The notes beneath the pieces are model-generated. The model saw only the letters and a list, made by a program, of their open reading frames with translations. It was not told the origin of the DNA and ran no database searches. 20,574 nucleotides of DNA from contig JAEWZX010000027.1 of the NCBI GenBank assembly GCA_023394965.1, forward strand, positions 1-20,574, in the 5' to 3' direction. Source of the stretch: Pseudomonadota bacterium. GTDB lineage: Bacteria > Pseudomonadota > Alphaproteobacteria > Sphingomonadales > Sphingomonadaceae. The stretch's first letter is position 1. Every line of letters starts with the position of its first letter. Shown piece by piece: positions 8,145 through 16,090 of the stretch. Position numbers and translations under genes: made by a program.

Positions 8145-10910
8145 TTAGAAGTCAGCGCGCAAGGTGATACCGTAGGTCCGCGGTTCGGCCAAGAAGGCGG
8201 AATACGTTTGCTGTTCCGCCACGAAAGGCGTGTTGAACGCGACTTGGGTATAGTCGGTGTTGAACAGGTTCTGCACCCAACCTTCGATCGAGAACGCGCC
8301 TGCAATGTCGGTCACACCGATCCGGCCGTTGACCACCACATAGCCATCCTGTTCCTTGCCATAAAGCAGGTCGGAGCCCGTGTTGTAATCGCTGGTCATA
8401 CGGGCATTCACGAAGAACAGACCCCGCATTCCGCTGTTGCCGATGGGCGGCGTCCAGCTAAGTGACGATGTGGCCACGATCTCCGGTGCGTTGGACATAT
8501 TGTCCCCCGGCAGCAGGCGAAGGGCCGGGTCGAGCGGAGCACCCGTTTCGTTACCGATCAGATTGTTCGCGAAGCTCGTGTCGGCGTAGGTAAGGCCAAC
8601 CGTTGCAGTCAGGTCGCGAACAGGCGTCATATTGGCTTCGATTTCAACGCCCTTTGCAACCACACCCGGCTTGATACGGTCACTGGCGCAGGCACCTGTC
8701 GCAGCGCTGTTGTCGCGATCCGCCCCGCCCAGATCATCTTTGCAACCATTGATGTTCTGAACCAGGAAGACCGAGCCGTTGAACGTGTTGAGCTGGAAGT
8801 TCGTGAATTCCTGACGGAACGCGGCCACACTGAAGCCGAATTTACGCGTCTGATACTTGGCGCCGATTTCGAAGGCGTCCACGGTTTCTTCTTCGAACTG
8901 AAGTACCGCAGGATTGATCGTGTTCGCATTGAACGCAACGGGGACGGCCAGAGCCGAGCGGTCAAGGTTGTAACCACCCGCTTTGTAACCGCGCGAGTAG
9001 GAACCATAGAACATCAGGTCCGGAGTGGCCTTGTAGCTCAGGATCGCAGTACCGGTGAATTCATCTTCGTCACGCGAATCCGTCAGCGATACACCGTCAA
9101 GTTCTGCTGTCGAATTGCCCTGGCATGACAACGAGATGATGCCACCTGCCAGACCTGCGAGGCTGGGAACCCCCAGAAGCGAGCCAAGCAGGGCGCGGTT
9201 CTGCGGACAGATCACGTTGTCGTTGCCGAACGTCGCATCGAAATCTTTGGTTTCGTTGGTATAACGAAGACCAAGAGTAAGATCGAGCTTGTCGGTGATG
9301 TGGACGATGTTGTGCGTGAAAAGCGCGAAGTTCTCGCTCTTCTGATTATACACATCGCCCGTGCCGCCAAGGTCGTTGATCTGCGCTAGATTGTCGAGAC
9401 CGGCGAAGATCAGCGGCGTTGCCGCACCGAATGCACCGGCACCATTATTTGCGGCCAGCAGTGCTGCGCGTCCACCCGCACTCAGGCACCCACTGCTGAG
9501 GGGGGAGGCGAGGGCTGGATTGACGGCGTTGACCACACGGCAAGGCGCGAATGCACCATATTGCGTGCCGAAGCGAAGGTTGTCGCGGGTCTGCAGTTTC
9601 TCGTTCGCGTAGAAACCGCCGACCAGCCAGTCGATCCGATCATCGAGCAACGAACCGTTGAAGCGGAGTTCCTGAGTAAAAGTCTTGAACTCACGCGCAC
9701 CGGCATTTGGTCCAGGGGTGCGGTAGAGGATATCGACTTGGGTGTAGTCGGTGTCCGAACCCTGGAAGTTGGAGTATTCGCGATAGCCCGTGATTGACGT
9801 CATCGTCACATTGCCAAAGTCCCAATTGACCTCGCCCGAGATGCCATAATCCTCGGTTTCACCCTGATAGCTGCGTCCTGGGGTAATGTAGATGTCGCGA
9901 TTGAACGTCGACTGGTTGAGCGCCCGAGGATCCTGACCAAGAGCCAGCAAAACAGGGATAATGGGGTTGGCCGTGCTCGTGAGAGCGGGGGTTAGCGATC
10001 CGGGATAGTCGAATTTTGCGTCTGCCGAGATGGGAGGCAGATCATCCGATAGCCTTGCCAGCGGCGCAAAGCTTGGCTGCACAAATGTCGCCGCACAGCA
10101 CGCCTCATCCTTCTTGGAATAATCTCCGACAAGCCGGATACTGAGATCCGAGGTCGGCTGGAAGAGCAATTGCCCGCGAATGAGGTAACGATCACGATCA
10201 TTCACGTCGGTGTCGTTGACGACATCGTTGTAGAACCCGTCGCGCTGAAAATAGACGCCGTCGAGACGGGCCGCAATCGTCTCGCTCAACGGTGTGTTGA
10301 CACCGCCCTCAACGCGGATCGCATCGTAATTGCCGTATGTGAACGCACCGTAGCCAGAGAATCCATCGAACTCAGGGGGGGCGGTGTAGATGTTTATCAG
10401 ACCGGCAGAGGAGTTGCGCCCCCCGAGGGTGCCTTGCGGGCCGCGCAGAATTTCGACGCGGTCGAGCGGGCCAAGTTCGGACAGTGCATTGCCCGAGCGC
10501 GAGCGATAGACGCCATCGATGAACACGGCGACCGAGCTTTCGAGGCCGGGGTTGTCACCCACGGTACCGATACCGCGGATACGTGCGGACCCGTTGGATT
10601 CGTTGCCGGTCGACGAGATCAGGAGCGATGGTGCAACCTGATTCATGTCGCGAATGTCTGCGACACCTGACTTCTGCAGGGTTTCCGCCGTAACGGCCGA
10701 AACGGCGACTGGTACATCTGAAAGGGTCTGGTCGCGGCCCTGCGCGCGCACGATGATCACCCCGCCGCTATCTACATCTGCGGCAGCAGTGAGGTCCGTA
10801 CCCTGCCCGGCAGCGCCTTGATCCTGAGCAAAGGCGGCTGATGGTGCGAAGGCCAGCGCCCCCGCCAATGCCCCGAGAGCGCATTGGTGGCGTAGTCCGA
10901 ATCTTTCCAT
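8145..10910 (-). CDS. TonB-dependent outer-membrane receptor
   Basis: This 921-residue receptor has a signal peptide ending at AFAQD (about residue 29). A TonB-box-like segment GVIIVRAQ lies near 50-57. The plug domain (about 60-178) carries VFIDGVY (129-135) and RVEILRGPQGTL (151-162), followed by a 22-strand-type barrel. The C-terminal LRADF ends in the aromatic residue expected of outer-membrane barrels. The mature protein has exactly eight cysteines, in four local pairs (271/272, 457/475, 568/596, 723/741), probably disulfides in surface loops. The sphingomonad-type plug and the adjacent beta-oxidation genes suggest uptake of a hydrophobic carbon source rather than iron, but this is inference. 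A strong ribosome binding site (GGAGAGGAG) lies before ATG 10910. The gene is 157 bp downstream of the fadB-like gene on the same strand and has its own possible promoter. Confidence 0.95.
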   Translation of the reverse strand: MERFGLRHQCALGALAGALAFAPSAAFAQDQGAAGQGTDLTAAADVDSGGVIIVRAQGRDQTLSDVPVAVSAVTAETLQKSGVADIRDMNQVAPSLLISSTGNESNGSARIRGIGTVGDNPGLESSVAVFIDGVYRSRSGNALSELGPLDRVEILRGPQGTLGGRNSSAGLINIYTAPPEFDGFSGYGAFTYGNYDAIRVEGGVNTPLSETIAARLDGVYFQRDGFYNDVVNDTDVNDRDRYLIRGQLLFQPTSDLSIRLVGDYSKKDEACCAATFVQPSFAPLARLSDDLPPISADAKFDYPGSLTPALTSTANPIIPVLLALGQDPRALNQSTFNRDIYITPGRSYQGETEDYGISGEVNWDFGNVTMTSITGYREYSNFQGSDTDYTQVDILYRTPGPNAGAREFKTFTQELRFNGSLLDDRIDWLVGGFYANEKLQTRDNLRFGTQYGAFAPCRVVNAVNPALASPLSSGCLSAGGRAALLAANNGAGAFGAATPLIFAGLDNLAQINDLGGTGDVYNQKSENFALFTHNIVHITDKLDLTLGLRYTNETKDFDATFGNDNVICPQNRALLGSLLGVPSLAGLAGGIISLSCQGNSTAELDGVSLTDSRDEDEFTGTAILSYKATPDLMFYGSYSRGYKAGGYNLDRSALAVPVAFNANTINPAVLQFEEETVDAFEIGAKYQTRKFGFSVAAFRQEFTNFQLNTFNGSVFLVQNINGCKDDLGGADRDNSAATGACASDRIKPGVVAKGVEIEANMTPVRDLTATVGLTYADTSFANNLIGNETGAPLDPALRLLPGDNMSNAPEIVATSSLSWTPPIGNSGMRGLFFVNARMTSDYNTGSDLLYGKEQDGYVVVNGRIGVTDIAGAFSIEGWVQNLFNTDYTQVAFNTPFVAEQQTYSAFLAEPRTYGITLRADF

Positions 10911-10963
10911 GGGTTTCTCCTCTCCTTCAGGGCGCGCCTTCCCGGCGCATACCCTTGCCTCGA

Positions 10964-10993
10964 ATTTGAATGCGCTTTGGGCATTTGAGTCAA
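10964..10993 (-). promoter_or_regulatory. Possible sigma-70-type promoter for the TonB-dependent receptor gene
   Basis: On the minus strand, TTGACT (10988-10993) is followed after 18 bases by TCAAAT (10964-10969). That is five of six and four of six consensus matches. It sits about 55 bases upstream of the start codon in the gap after the fadB-like gene. Read-through from upstream is the alternative. Confidence 0.35.
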
Positions 10994-11067
10994 GTCACAA
11001 AGGACAAAAGTGCTTCATGGCCCTTCGAATTACGTACCGATGTTTCGAAAATGCCGCACTTGCGACC

Positions 11068-13104
11068 TCAATCGAAGGCTTTTCGCTCTGCTGCAGTGGT
11101 CCGCAGGTGATCGCTGACAGGCAGGCCATGCTTCTCAAGACCCGCAACCACGACATCGAGGCCGATGGTATTGGCCCAGAACATCGGCCCGCCAGTGTAA
11201 AGCGGCCAGCCATAACCGTTGATCCAGACGACATCGATATCACTTGCGCGCTGAGCCATACCTTCTTCGAGAATCTTCGCGCCTTCGTTGACCATGGGGT
11301 AGAGCAGCCGCTCGCGAATTTCGTCCTTTGAAATTTCGCGCTGTTCCTTGCCTTCCTTCTTCGCGAAATCGGCAATGATCTGCTTCACTTCATCCGAAGG
11401 CGTGCGGTTACGTACTTCGTCGTAGTCGTAAAAGCCCTTGCCAGCCTTCTGGCCAAAGCGGCCTGCCGCACACAGTGCCTCGCGAACGGTGGTCACTTTG
11501 CTCGGATCGCGGTGCCAACCGATATCGATCCCGGCCAGATCGCCCATCTGGAACGGTCCCATCGGAAAGCCGAATTCAAGTAGAACGTCATCGACATCCC
11601 AGTAGTTCGCACCTTCCATGATGAGCGCATTGGCCTGTTCCTGGCGCTTCGACAGCATGCGATTGCCGATGAAGCCGGGGCATACGCCGGACACCGCGGC
11701 AACTTTTCCGATCTTCTTCGAAAGCTTCATGACCGTGGCGAGAACATCGTCGCGCGTTTCCTTGCCGCGTACGACTTCCAGCAGTTTCATGACATTGGCG
11801 GGAGAGAAGAAGTGCAGGCCGACGACGTAGCCAGGGCGCTTGGTAGCTGTGGCGATTTCGTCGATATCCAGATAGCTGGTGTTGGAGGCGAGGATCGCGC
11901 CTTCCTTGACCACTTCGTCGAGCTTGGCGAAGACCTTCTTCTTGACGTCCATGTTCTCATAGACCGCCTCGATGACGAGATCGCAGTCGGCTAAGTCGTC
12001 ATAGGAGAGCGTCGGCGTCAGCAGGCCCATCGCCTGTTCTACCTGCTCAGTAGTCATGCGGCCCTTCTTGGCGGTGTTCTCGTAATTCTTGCGCATGGTG
12101 CGGGTGCCGCGATCGAGCGCGTCTTCCGCCATTTCCAAGATCGTCACCGGAATGCCGGCGGAGAGGAAATTCATCGTGATGCCGCCGCCCATCGTGCCTG
12201 CGCCAATGACGCCGACCTTCTTGATCGGGATCAGCGGCGTGTCCTTCGGCACATCGTCGATCTTGTTGGCGGCGCGTTCGGCGAAGAAATAGTGACGCAT
12301 GGCCGCGCTCTGCGTGCCGCTCATCAGCTTGCCGAACAGCTCGCGTTCCTTCTTCACTCCGTCGGCATAGGACAGCTCGCCTGCAGCCTTGACCGCCTCG
12401 ATCGCTGCGTTGGGAGCATCGAAACCGCGGATCCTGCGCGCCTGCGAAGCGCGGAAACGATCGAACAGGTCCGGATCGCGCACGCCGTCTTCATTGGCCT
12501 TGCCTTCGGAAGTGCGCGGGACCGGCTGCCCGATCTTCGATTTGGCGAAAGCGATGGCGTCTGCTTCGAGGCTGTCCTCGCCCACCAGTGTGTCGACCAG
12601 CCCGATCGCCTCGGCTTTCTTGGCCGGGATCGGATTGCCGCTGACGACGAGGGGGAGGGCAGCCTCCGCCCCGACAAGCCGCGGCAGACGCTGTGTGCCC
12701 GCGGCACCCGGGATAAGGCCGAGCTTTACTTCGGGCAGACCGAGTTTCGCCGATGGCACAGCAACGCGATAGTGGCAGGCCAGCGCAACTTCGCATCCGC
12801 CACCAAGAGCCGTGCCATGGATGGCAGCAACCACTGGCTTGTCGCTCGCTTCCATCGCGTCCAGCGTTTCCGGCAGGTTGGGGCCGACCGGCGGCTTGCC
12901 GAATTCGGTAATGTCGGCTCCGGCAAAGAAGGTCTGGCCGTCGCAGCGGATCACGATCGCCTCGACACCGTCGTCGGACAAGGCTTGTGCGATCGCATCC
13001 TTGAGCCCGGCGCGCACCGCCTGGCCGAGGGCGTTGACGGGCGGGTTGTCGGAAATGACGACAAGGACGTTATCGTGGCGTTCGGTACGGATAGGCGAAG
13101 TCAT
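11068..13104 (-). CDS. Bifunctional enoyl-CoA hydratase / 3-hydroxyacyl-CoA dehydrogenase (MFE1/FadB/FadJ type)
   Basis: This 678-residue cytoplasmic enzyme performs the second and third steps of beta-oxidation: hydration of the enoyl-CoA, then NAD-dependent oxidation of the 3-hydroxyacyl-CoA. Residues 1-190 are a crotonase domain with both expected acidic residues, E105 in GGGCEV and E125 in LPEVKLG. From about 295 comes the NAD-binding fold, with GAGTMGGG at 301-308. Dehydrogenase catalytic positions are all visible: the SNTS serine (408), H431 in GLHFFSP, E443 in LLEVV and N481 in GFIGNR. A duplicated C-terminal dehydrogenase domain ends the chain. The length fits the shorter peroxisomal/alphaproteobacterial type rather than 715-730-residue E. 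coli FadB. The ATG overlaps the upstream serine hydrolase stop by four bases (ATGA), with GGAG eight bases before it. No thiolase gene is in the window. Confidence 0.94.
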   Translation of the reverse strand: MTSPIRTERHDNVLVVISDNPPVNALGQAVRAGLKDAIAQALSDDGVEAIVIRCDGQTFFAGADITEFGKPPVGPNLPETLDAMEASDKPVVAAIHGTALGGGCEVALACHYRVAVPSAKLGLPEVKLGLIPGAAGTQRLPRLVGAEAALPLVVSGNPIPAKKAEAIGLVDTLVGEDSLEADAIAFAKSKIGQPVPRTSEGKANEDGVRDPDLFDRFRASQARRIRGFDAPNAAIEAVKAAGELSYADGVKKERELFGKLMSGTQSAAMRHYFFAERAANKIDDVPKDTPLIPIKKVGVIGAGTMGGGITMNFLSAGIPVTILEMAEDALDRGTRTMRKNYENTAKKGRMTTEQVEQAMGLLTPTLSYDDLADCDLVIEAVYENMDVKKKVFAKLDEVVKEGAILASNTSYLDIDEIATATKRPGYVVGLHFFSPANVMKLLEVVRGKETRDDVLATVMKLSKKIGKVAAVSGVCPGFIGNRMLSKRQEQANALIMEGANYWDVDDVLLEFGFPMGPFQMGDLAGIDIGWHRDPSKVTTVREALCAAGRFGQKAGKGFYDYDEVRNRTPSDEVKQIIADFAKKEGKEQREISKDEIRERLLYPMVNEGAKILEEGMAQRASDIDVVWINGYGWPLYTGGPMFWANTIGLDVVVAGLEKHGLPVSDHLRTTAAERKAFD

Positions 13105-14351
13105 GGACGGTCTCCATTGGCATAGCTGTCGGTGAGGGCGGAATAGATCAGCGTCTTCAATTGACGGCGGATCGGATAGGTCGATGAAGGATAGACCTGC
13201 GTCATGAAAACCATGGTGATCCGTTCGATCGGATCGACGAAGAAGGCGGTCGAATAGGCACCGCCCCAGTAGAATTCGCCCATACTCGAAGGCATCAGCG
13301 TCTTCGCTAGGTCGATCACCACGGCAAAGCCGAGGCCGAAACCGGTTCCGGCGTTGTTGGCTTCGGAAAACAGGCTGCTCGACATTTCGGCAAGGTCGGC
13401 ATTGTTCGGCAGGTGGTTGGTGCGCATCAGGCGCAGCGTCTTGGGGCTGAGGATGCGCGCGCCGTCCAGCTCGCCGCCGTTGAGCAGCATGGTCGAGAAA
13501 CGGTGATAATCGGCAATTGTCCCGATTAATCCGCCGCCGCCACTGTCGAAGGCGCCCGGCTGGTTAAGCTTGCTGGTTACCCCGGCATTGATCATCTTGG
13601 GGGCCTTGCCTGGCTGATAAGCATAGGCGTCGACCAGCCGCTCGCTTTGTCCTTCCGCCACACCGAACCGCGTGTCGGCCATGCCGAGGGGCGCGAAAAT
13701 ATACTTCTCGAAATAGTCGCCCAACCGCATTCCGCTGATCCGCTCCACCGCAATGCCCAGCACATCGGTCGCCACAGAGTAATTCCATCCCTGACCCGGC
13801 GCGAATTCGAGCGGAAGCTTGGACAGTTTGTCAATAAAACCATCGCTATCGAGATGATCGCGGGCGAAATCGAAATTGTGTTCGCGATAGGCAGCGTCGA
13901 TATTGTTGCGGTTCTGAAGGCCGTAAGTAAGACCCGACATATGGGTGAGAAGATCGACGAAACGTATGGGAGGGGCCGGTTTGCCGGGTGCAAACGGGAT
14001 TACTCCGCCTCCGCCGTTGTAAATCTTCAGGTCGGCAAATTCGGGGAAAATTCGCGTCACCGGTTCTTCCAGTGCGACCTCACACCGCTCGACCAGCTGC
14101 ATGAAGGCGACCGAAGTTACCGGTTTTGTCATGCTGGCAATACGGAACAGGGCATCATCGCGAAGGGCGCGCTTGTCGTCGCCCATCGTGCCAAGTCTTG
14201 TATAATGTACGGGCTGTCCATCGCGCGCGACCACCAGCTGCGCATTGGGCAGACGTCCGTTGTCGATATAGGTCTTGGCAAGGAAAGGGTCGATTCGCGC
14301 CAACCTTTCGGCGTCGAAACCCTGTTTGCCGGCACCTGCCAGATCGAACAT
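13101..14351 (-). CDS. Serine hydrolase of the beta-lactamase-like (class C / family VIII esterase) fold
   Basis: This is a 416-residue protein when started at ATG 14351. That start is preceded at six bases by GGAGAGGAG; the frame runs further upstream to 14597 but without a good start. The active-site SxxK motif is SMTK (S73, K76), and the second-motif tyrosine is in GWNYSVATD (Y191). The third motif, usually KTG or HxG, is replaced by WGGAYS (362-367), as in many esterase-type relatives. No signal peptide is seen, so it is probably cytoplasmic and more likely an esterase than an antibiotic-hydrolysing enzyme. It is first in a minus-strand unit and overlaps the beta-oxidation gene by four bases. 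It may therefore release an acyl group that feeds that pathway. The substrate is unknown. Confidence 0.9.
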   Translation of the reverse strand: MFDLAGAGKQGFDAERLARIDPFLAKTYIDNGRLPNAQLVVARDGQPVHYTRLGTMGDDKRALRDDALFRIASMTKPVTSVAFMQLVERCEVALEEPVTRIFPEFADLKIYNGGGGVIPFAPGKPAPPIRFVDLLTHMSGLTYGLQNRNNIDAAYREHNFDFARDHLDSDGFIDKLSKLPLEFAPGQGWNYSVATDVLGIAVERISGMRLGDYFEKYIFAPLGMADTRFGVAEGQSERLVDAYAYQPGKAPKMINAGVTSKLNQPGAFDSGGGGLIGTIADYHRFSTMLLNGGELDGARILSPKTLRLMRTNHLPNNADLAEMSSSLFSEANNAGTGFGLGFAVVIDLAKTLMPSSMGEFYWGGAYSTAFFVDPIERITMVFMTQVYPSSTYPIRRQLKTLIYSALTDSYANGDRP

Positions 14352-14529
14352 TCCCGTCTCCTCTCCGCACATACCTATGCTTCTGTTTTGTACGAATAGC
14401 GAGTTTACTTGTTCTTGCCACCCCCATACCTGTATTTCGAAGGTGGCTTGCGCGATATGGCAAGGCGGGTGTAGATTAGTGAATGAAAAGAGAGCTGTTT
14501 GACAGAGGCGGCCGCAGGAGGGGATTGGG
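14352..14529. promoter_or_regulatory. Divergent control region between the serine hydrolase and tetR units
   Basis: This region should hold the promoters of both divergent units. On the minus side lies the hydrolase ribosome binding site (14358-14366). An imperfect inverted repeat with arms CTTGC (14447-14451) and GCAAG (14460-14464) and an eight-base spacer is a possible TetR-type operator. GCCACC (14417-14422) and GGTGGC (14442-14447) form another inverted pair. TTGACA occurs at 14499-14504 on the plus strand, but with no good -10 at 17 bases. None of these is strong alone. Confidence 0.35.
14516..14521 (+). promoter_or_regulatory. Strong Shine-Dalgarno for the leader ORF
   Basis: A perfect AGGAGG stands eight bases before ATG 14530. 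It is the best ribosome binding site on this strand, whereas tetR itself has only a weak GCGAG before its start. It is the main evidence that the leader ORF is translated. Confidence 0.45.
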
Positions 14530-14757
14530 ATGAGCGAGCGTGGATGCGCAATGAAGGCGGTGCCATCTGCCGGCTGGCTTGCGATGATTGCAGGCAAACG
14601 TCATGCGCGGTTTGCGATGGGCAGCCAGGGGCAGGGCAAGTCAGCTTTAGAGCGCCAGAGGAGGCTACTGGGGGGCAGCGCCGGCTTGATGACAGCGATA
14701 TCATGCCGGTCAACTGCCGCGATCCCGTGCGATAATCTGCGAGTAATGACAAAATGA
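14530..14757 (+). CDS. Possible small leader ORF coupled to tetR
   Basis: This 75-residue open frame has a perfect Shine-Dalgarno, and its TGA overlaps the tetR ATG by four bases (ATGA). That is the classic layout for translational coupling. The predicted protein (begins MSERGCAMKAVPSAGW) is basic and has three cysteines. It has no signal peptide, membrane segment or family motif that I recognise. Roughly 63 percent of third codon positions are G or C by my hand count, which neither confirms nor excludes a protein gene. It may be a real small protein, a translated leader controlling tetR, or chance. Confidence 0.35.
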   Translation: MSERGCAMKAVPSAGWLAMIAGKRHARFAMGSQGQGKSALERQRRLLGGSAGLMTAISCRSTAAIPCDNLRVMTK

Positions 14758-15980
14758 GCCGCTCTCCCAACACTCGCAAGTTCGGCGAAAAGCGCGATGC
14801 GATCATCAATGCGGCGTCAGTCCTCATCAATGAAGCAGGCGTACAGGCGACCACACTGGCAGACGTCGCGCAGGCGATCGGGCTGAACGCCACCAGTGTG
14901 ACCTATTATTTTCCGCGCAAGGAGCACCTCGTCGTCGCAGTTTACGACGAAACGCTCACACTGATGGAGCAGATGGCAAGGGAGGCGCTGGAACAGGATA
15001 ACCCTGCCGCTCGCCTGCGGTATTTCATTGCTGGCCATGTCGCCCTCAGAAAACGCATTCGTGCCGGCGAGCGCGGACTGACCACTGCGCTTTCCGAAAT
15101 CCGCACTCTGGATCGCGATGCCTATGACCCGCTGATGGCGCATTACCTGCGGGTGGTGGACCTGGTGCGGCGTTTCTTCGGCGAATGGAACAGCAAGGAA
15201 GAGCGGGCGCTGTTTTCGGCGCGTGCGCATATTCTGCTGGAAGCGATGATGTGGTGGCCAGTATGGTCGCTACGCTATTCGGTTCTCGATTTCCCGCGCA
15301 TCGAAGATCGTCTGTTCGACATCCTTGCGCATGGAATTCCCGCACGGCGTGGCCGCATCGAGCCGCAACAGCTTGTCGGTAACTGGCGTACGCTGGATAA
15401 CGAGCAGGCCGGGCAGAACGAGGCATTCTTGCGCGCTGCGACGGTGATGATCAACGAACGGGGGTACCGCGGTGCTTCGGTCAGCCGCATCGCGGAAAGC
15501 CTCAACGTCACAAAGGGAAGCTTTTATCATCACCACGAAGGCAAGGACGAACTCGTCCTCGCCTGCTTCCAGCATAGTTACGATCGCCTGTCCGCTGTCC
15601 AGATCTCCGGACGCGACATTGAAACGGATTACTGGACGAGATTGTCCAGTGTCCTGGCCGAATTGATCGATCTGCAGTTCTTCGACAGCACGCCGCTGCT
15701 GCGTACCACCGCCCTTCAGTCGCTGGATACTGAACAAAAAGGAGATGTGGTGACGCGGTCTAACCGGCTGGCCCGGCGATTTGCCGGCATGTTGATCGAT
15801 GGGGTTGTGGACGGTTCGGTCCGTGCCATCGACCCTCTGGTGGCAGGGCAGGTGCTGATGTCCACAGTCAACTCTGCTTATGACGCACGCCACTGGGCGG
15901 CACGGTTCGATGAGTCCGAACAGGCGGTTATAACCTATCTATCCGTGATCGCTGATGGAATGATTGCCCCAACGGGATAG
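14754..15980 (+). CDS. Tandem TetR-family transcriptional regulator (two HTH domains)
   Basis: This 408-residue protein is twice the usual TetR length because it contains two complete TetR units in one chain. The first DNA-binding domain (about residues 13-60) includes TTLADVAQAIGLNATSVTYY followed by FPRKEHL. The second (about 222-268) includes ASVSRIAESLNVTKGSFYHH followed by HEGKDEL. Each is followed by a helical ligand/dimerisation region. A single chain may thus behave like a fused TetR dimer. It diverges from the hydrolase/beta-oxidation unit and converges with the acyl-CoA dehydrogenase operon. The simplest inference is that it represses these catabolic genes in response to an acyl-CoA or the parent substrate. 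It ends before a terminator hairpin. The start is weak in Shine-Dalgarno and is overlapped by the leader ORF. Confidence 0.93.
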   Translation: MSRSPNTRKFGEKRDAIINAASVLINEAGVQATTLADVAQAIGLNATSVTYYFPRKEHLVVAVYDETLTLMEQMAREALEQDNPAARLRYFIAGHVALRKRIRAGERGLTTALSEIRTLDRDAYDPLMAHYLRVVDLVRRFFGEWNSKEERALFSARAHILLEAMMWWPVWSLRYSVLDFPRIEDRLFDILAHGIPARRGRIEPQQLVGNWRTLDNEQAGQNEAFLRAATVMINERGYRGASVSRIAESLNVTKGSFYHHHEGKDELVLACFQHSYDRLSAVQISGRDIETDYWTRLSSVLAELIDLQFFDSTPLLRTTALQSLDTEQKGDVVTRSNRLARRFAGMLIDGVVDGSVRAIDPLVAGQVLMSTVNSAYDARHWAARFDESEQAVITYLSVIADGMIAPTG

Positions 15981-16012
15981 AGCGCCCGCGATTACTGGCG
16001 CGCAAGTAAAAA

Positions 16013-16033
16013 ACCCGGCTCGCGGAGCCGGGT
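16013..16033. terminator. Bidirectional terminator between tetR and the acyl-CoA dehydrogenase operon
   Basis: A perfect nine-base stem, ACCCGGCTC and GAGCCGGGT, encloses a GCG loop. On the minus strand a run of six T follows directly, so it ends the acyl-CoA dehydrogenase transcript. On the plus strand CGTTTTA follows, so it can also end tetR. Confidence 0.85.
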
Positions 16034-16046
16034 CGTTTTATGCAAT

Positions 16047-16077
16047 GGCGCCCCCGGATCCGCTATCCGGGAGCGCC
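16047..16077. terminator. Second hairpin just after the acyl-CoA dehydrogenase stop
   Basis: Arms 16047-16059 and 16065-16077 form a 13-bp stem with one mismatch around a five-base loop. It lies 13 bases from the stop codon of the minus-strand dehydrogenase gene and is followed on the plus strand by TTTGTGTTT. It may be a backup terminator or a 3'-end stabilising hairpin. Confidence 0.55.
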
Positions 16078-16090
16078 TTTGTGTTTCCGC

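Noticed and set aside
11029..11067. Hairpin terminator after the beta-oxidation enzyme gene
   Set aside because: Only very short or loop-limited stems (for example CGCA-AG-TGCG) are present and no proper T-run follows.
12292..13125. Long plus-strand open frame antisense to the beta-oxidation enzyme gene
   Set aside because: The minus-strand protein has full catalytic motifs; the antisense frame has no family features.
14384..14405. GTACGAAT / GAGTTTAC pair as a TetR operator
   Set aside because: Only the outer GTA/TAC bases are symmetric, so it is no better than chance.
14499..14527. TTGACA as a -35 element for tetR
   Set aside because: The sequence at 17 bases downstream (GATTGG) does not resemble a -10 box.
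14352..14597. N-terminal extension of the serine hydrolase to 14597
   Set aside because: A strong ribosome binding site lies inside this extension just before ATG 14351, and the extra peptide is not hydrolase-like.
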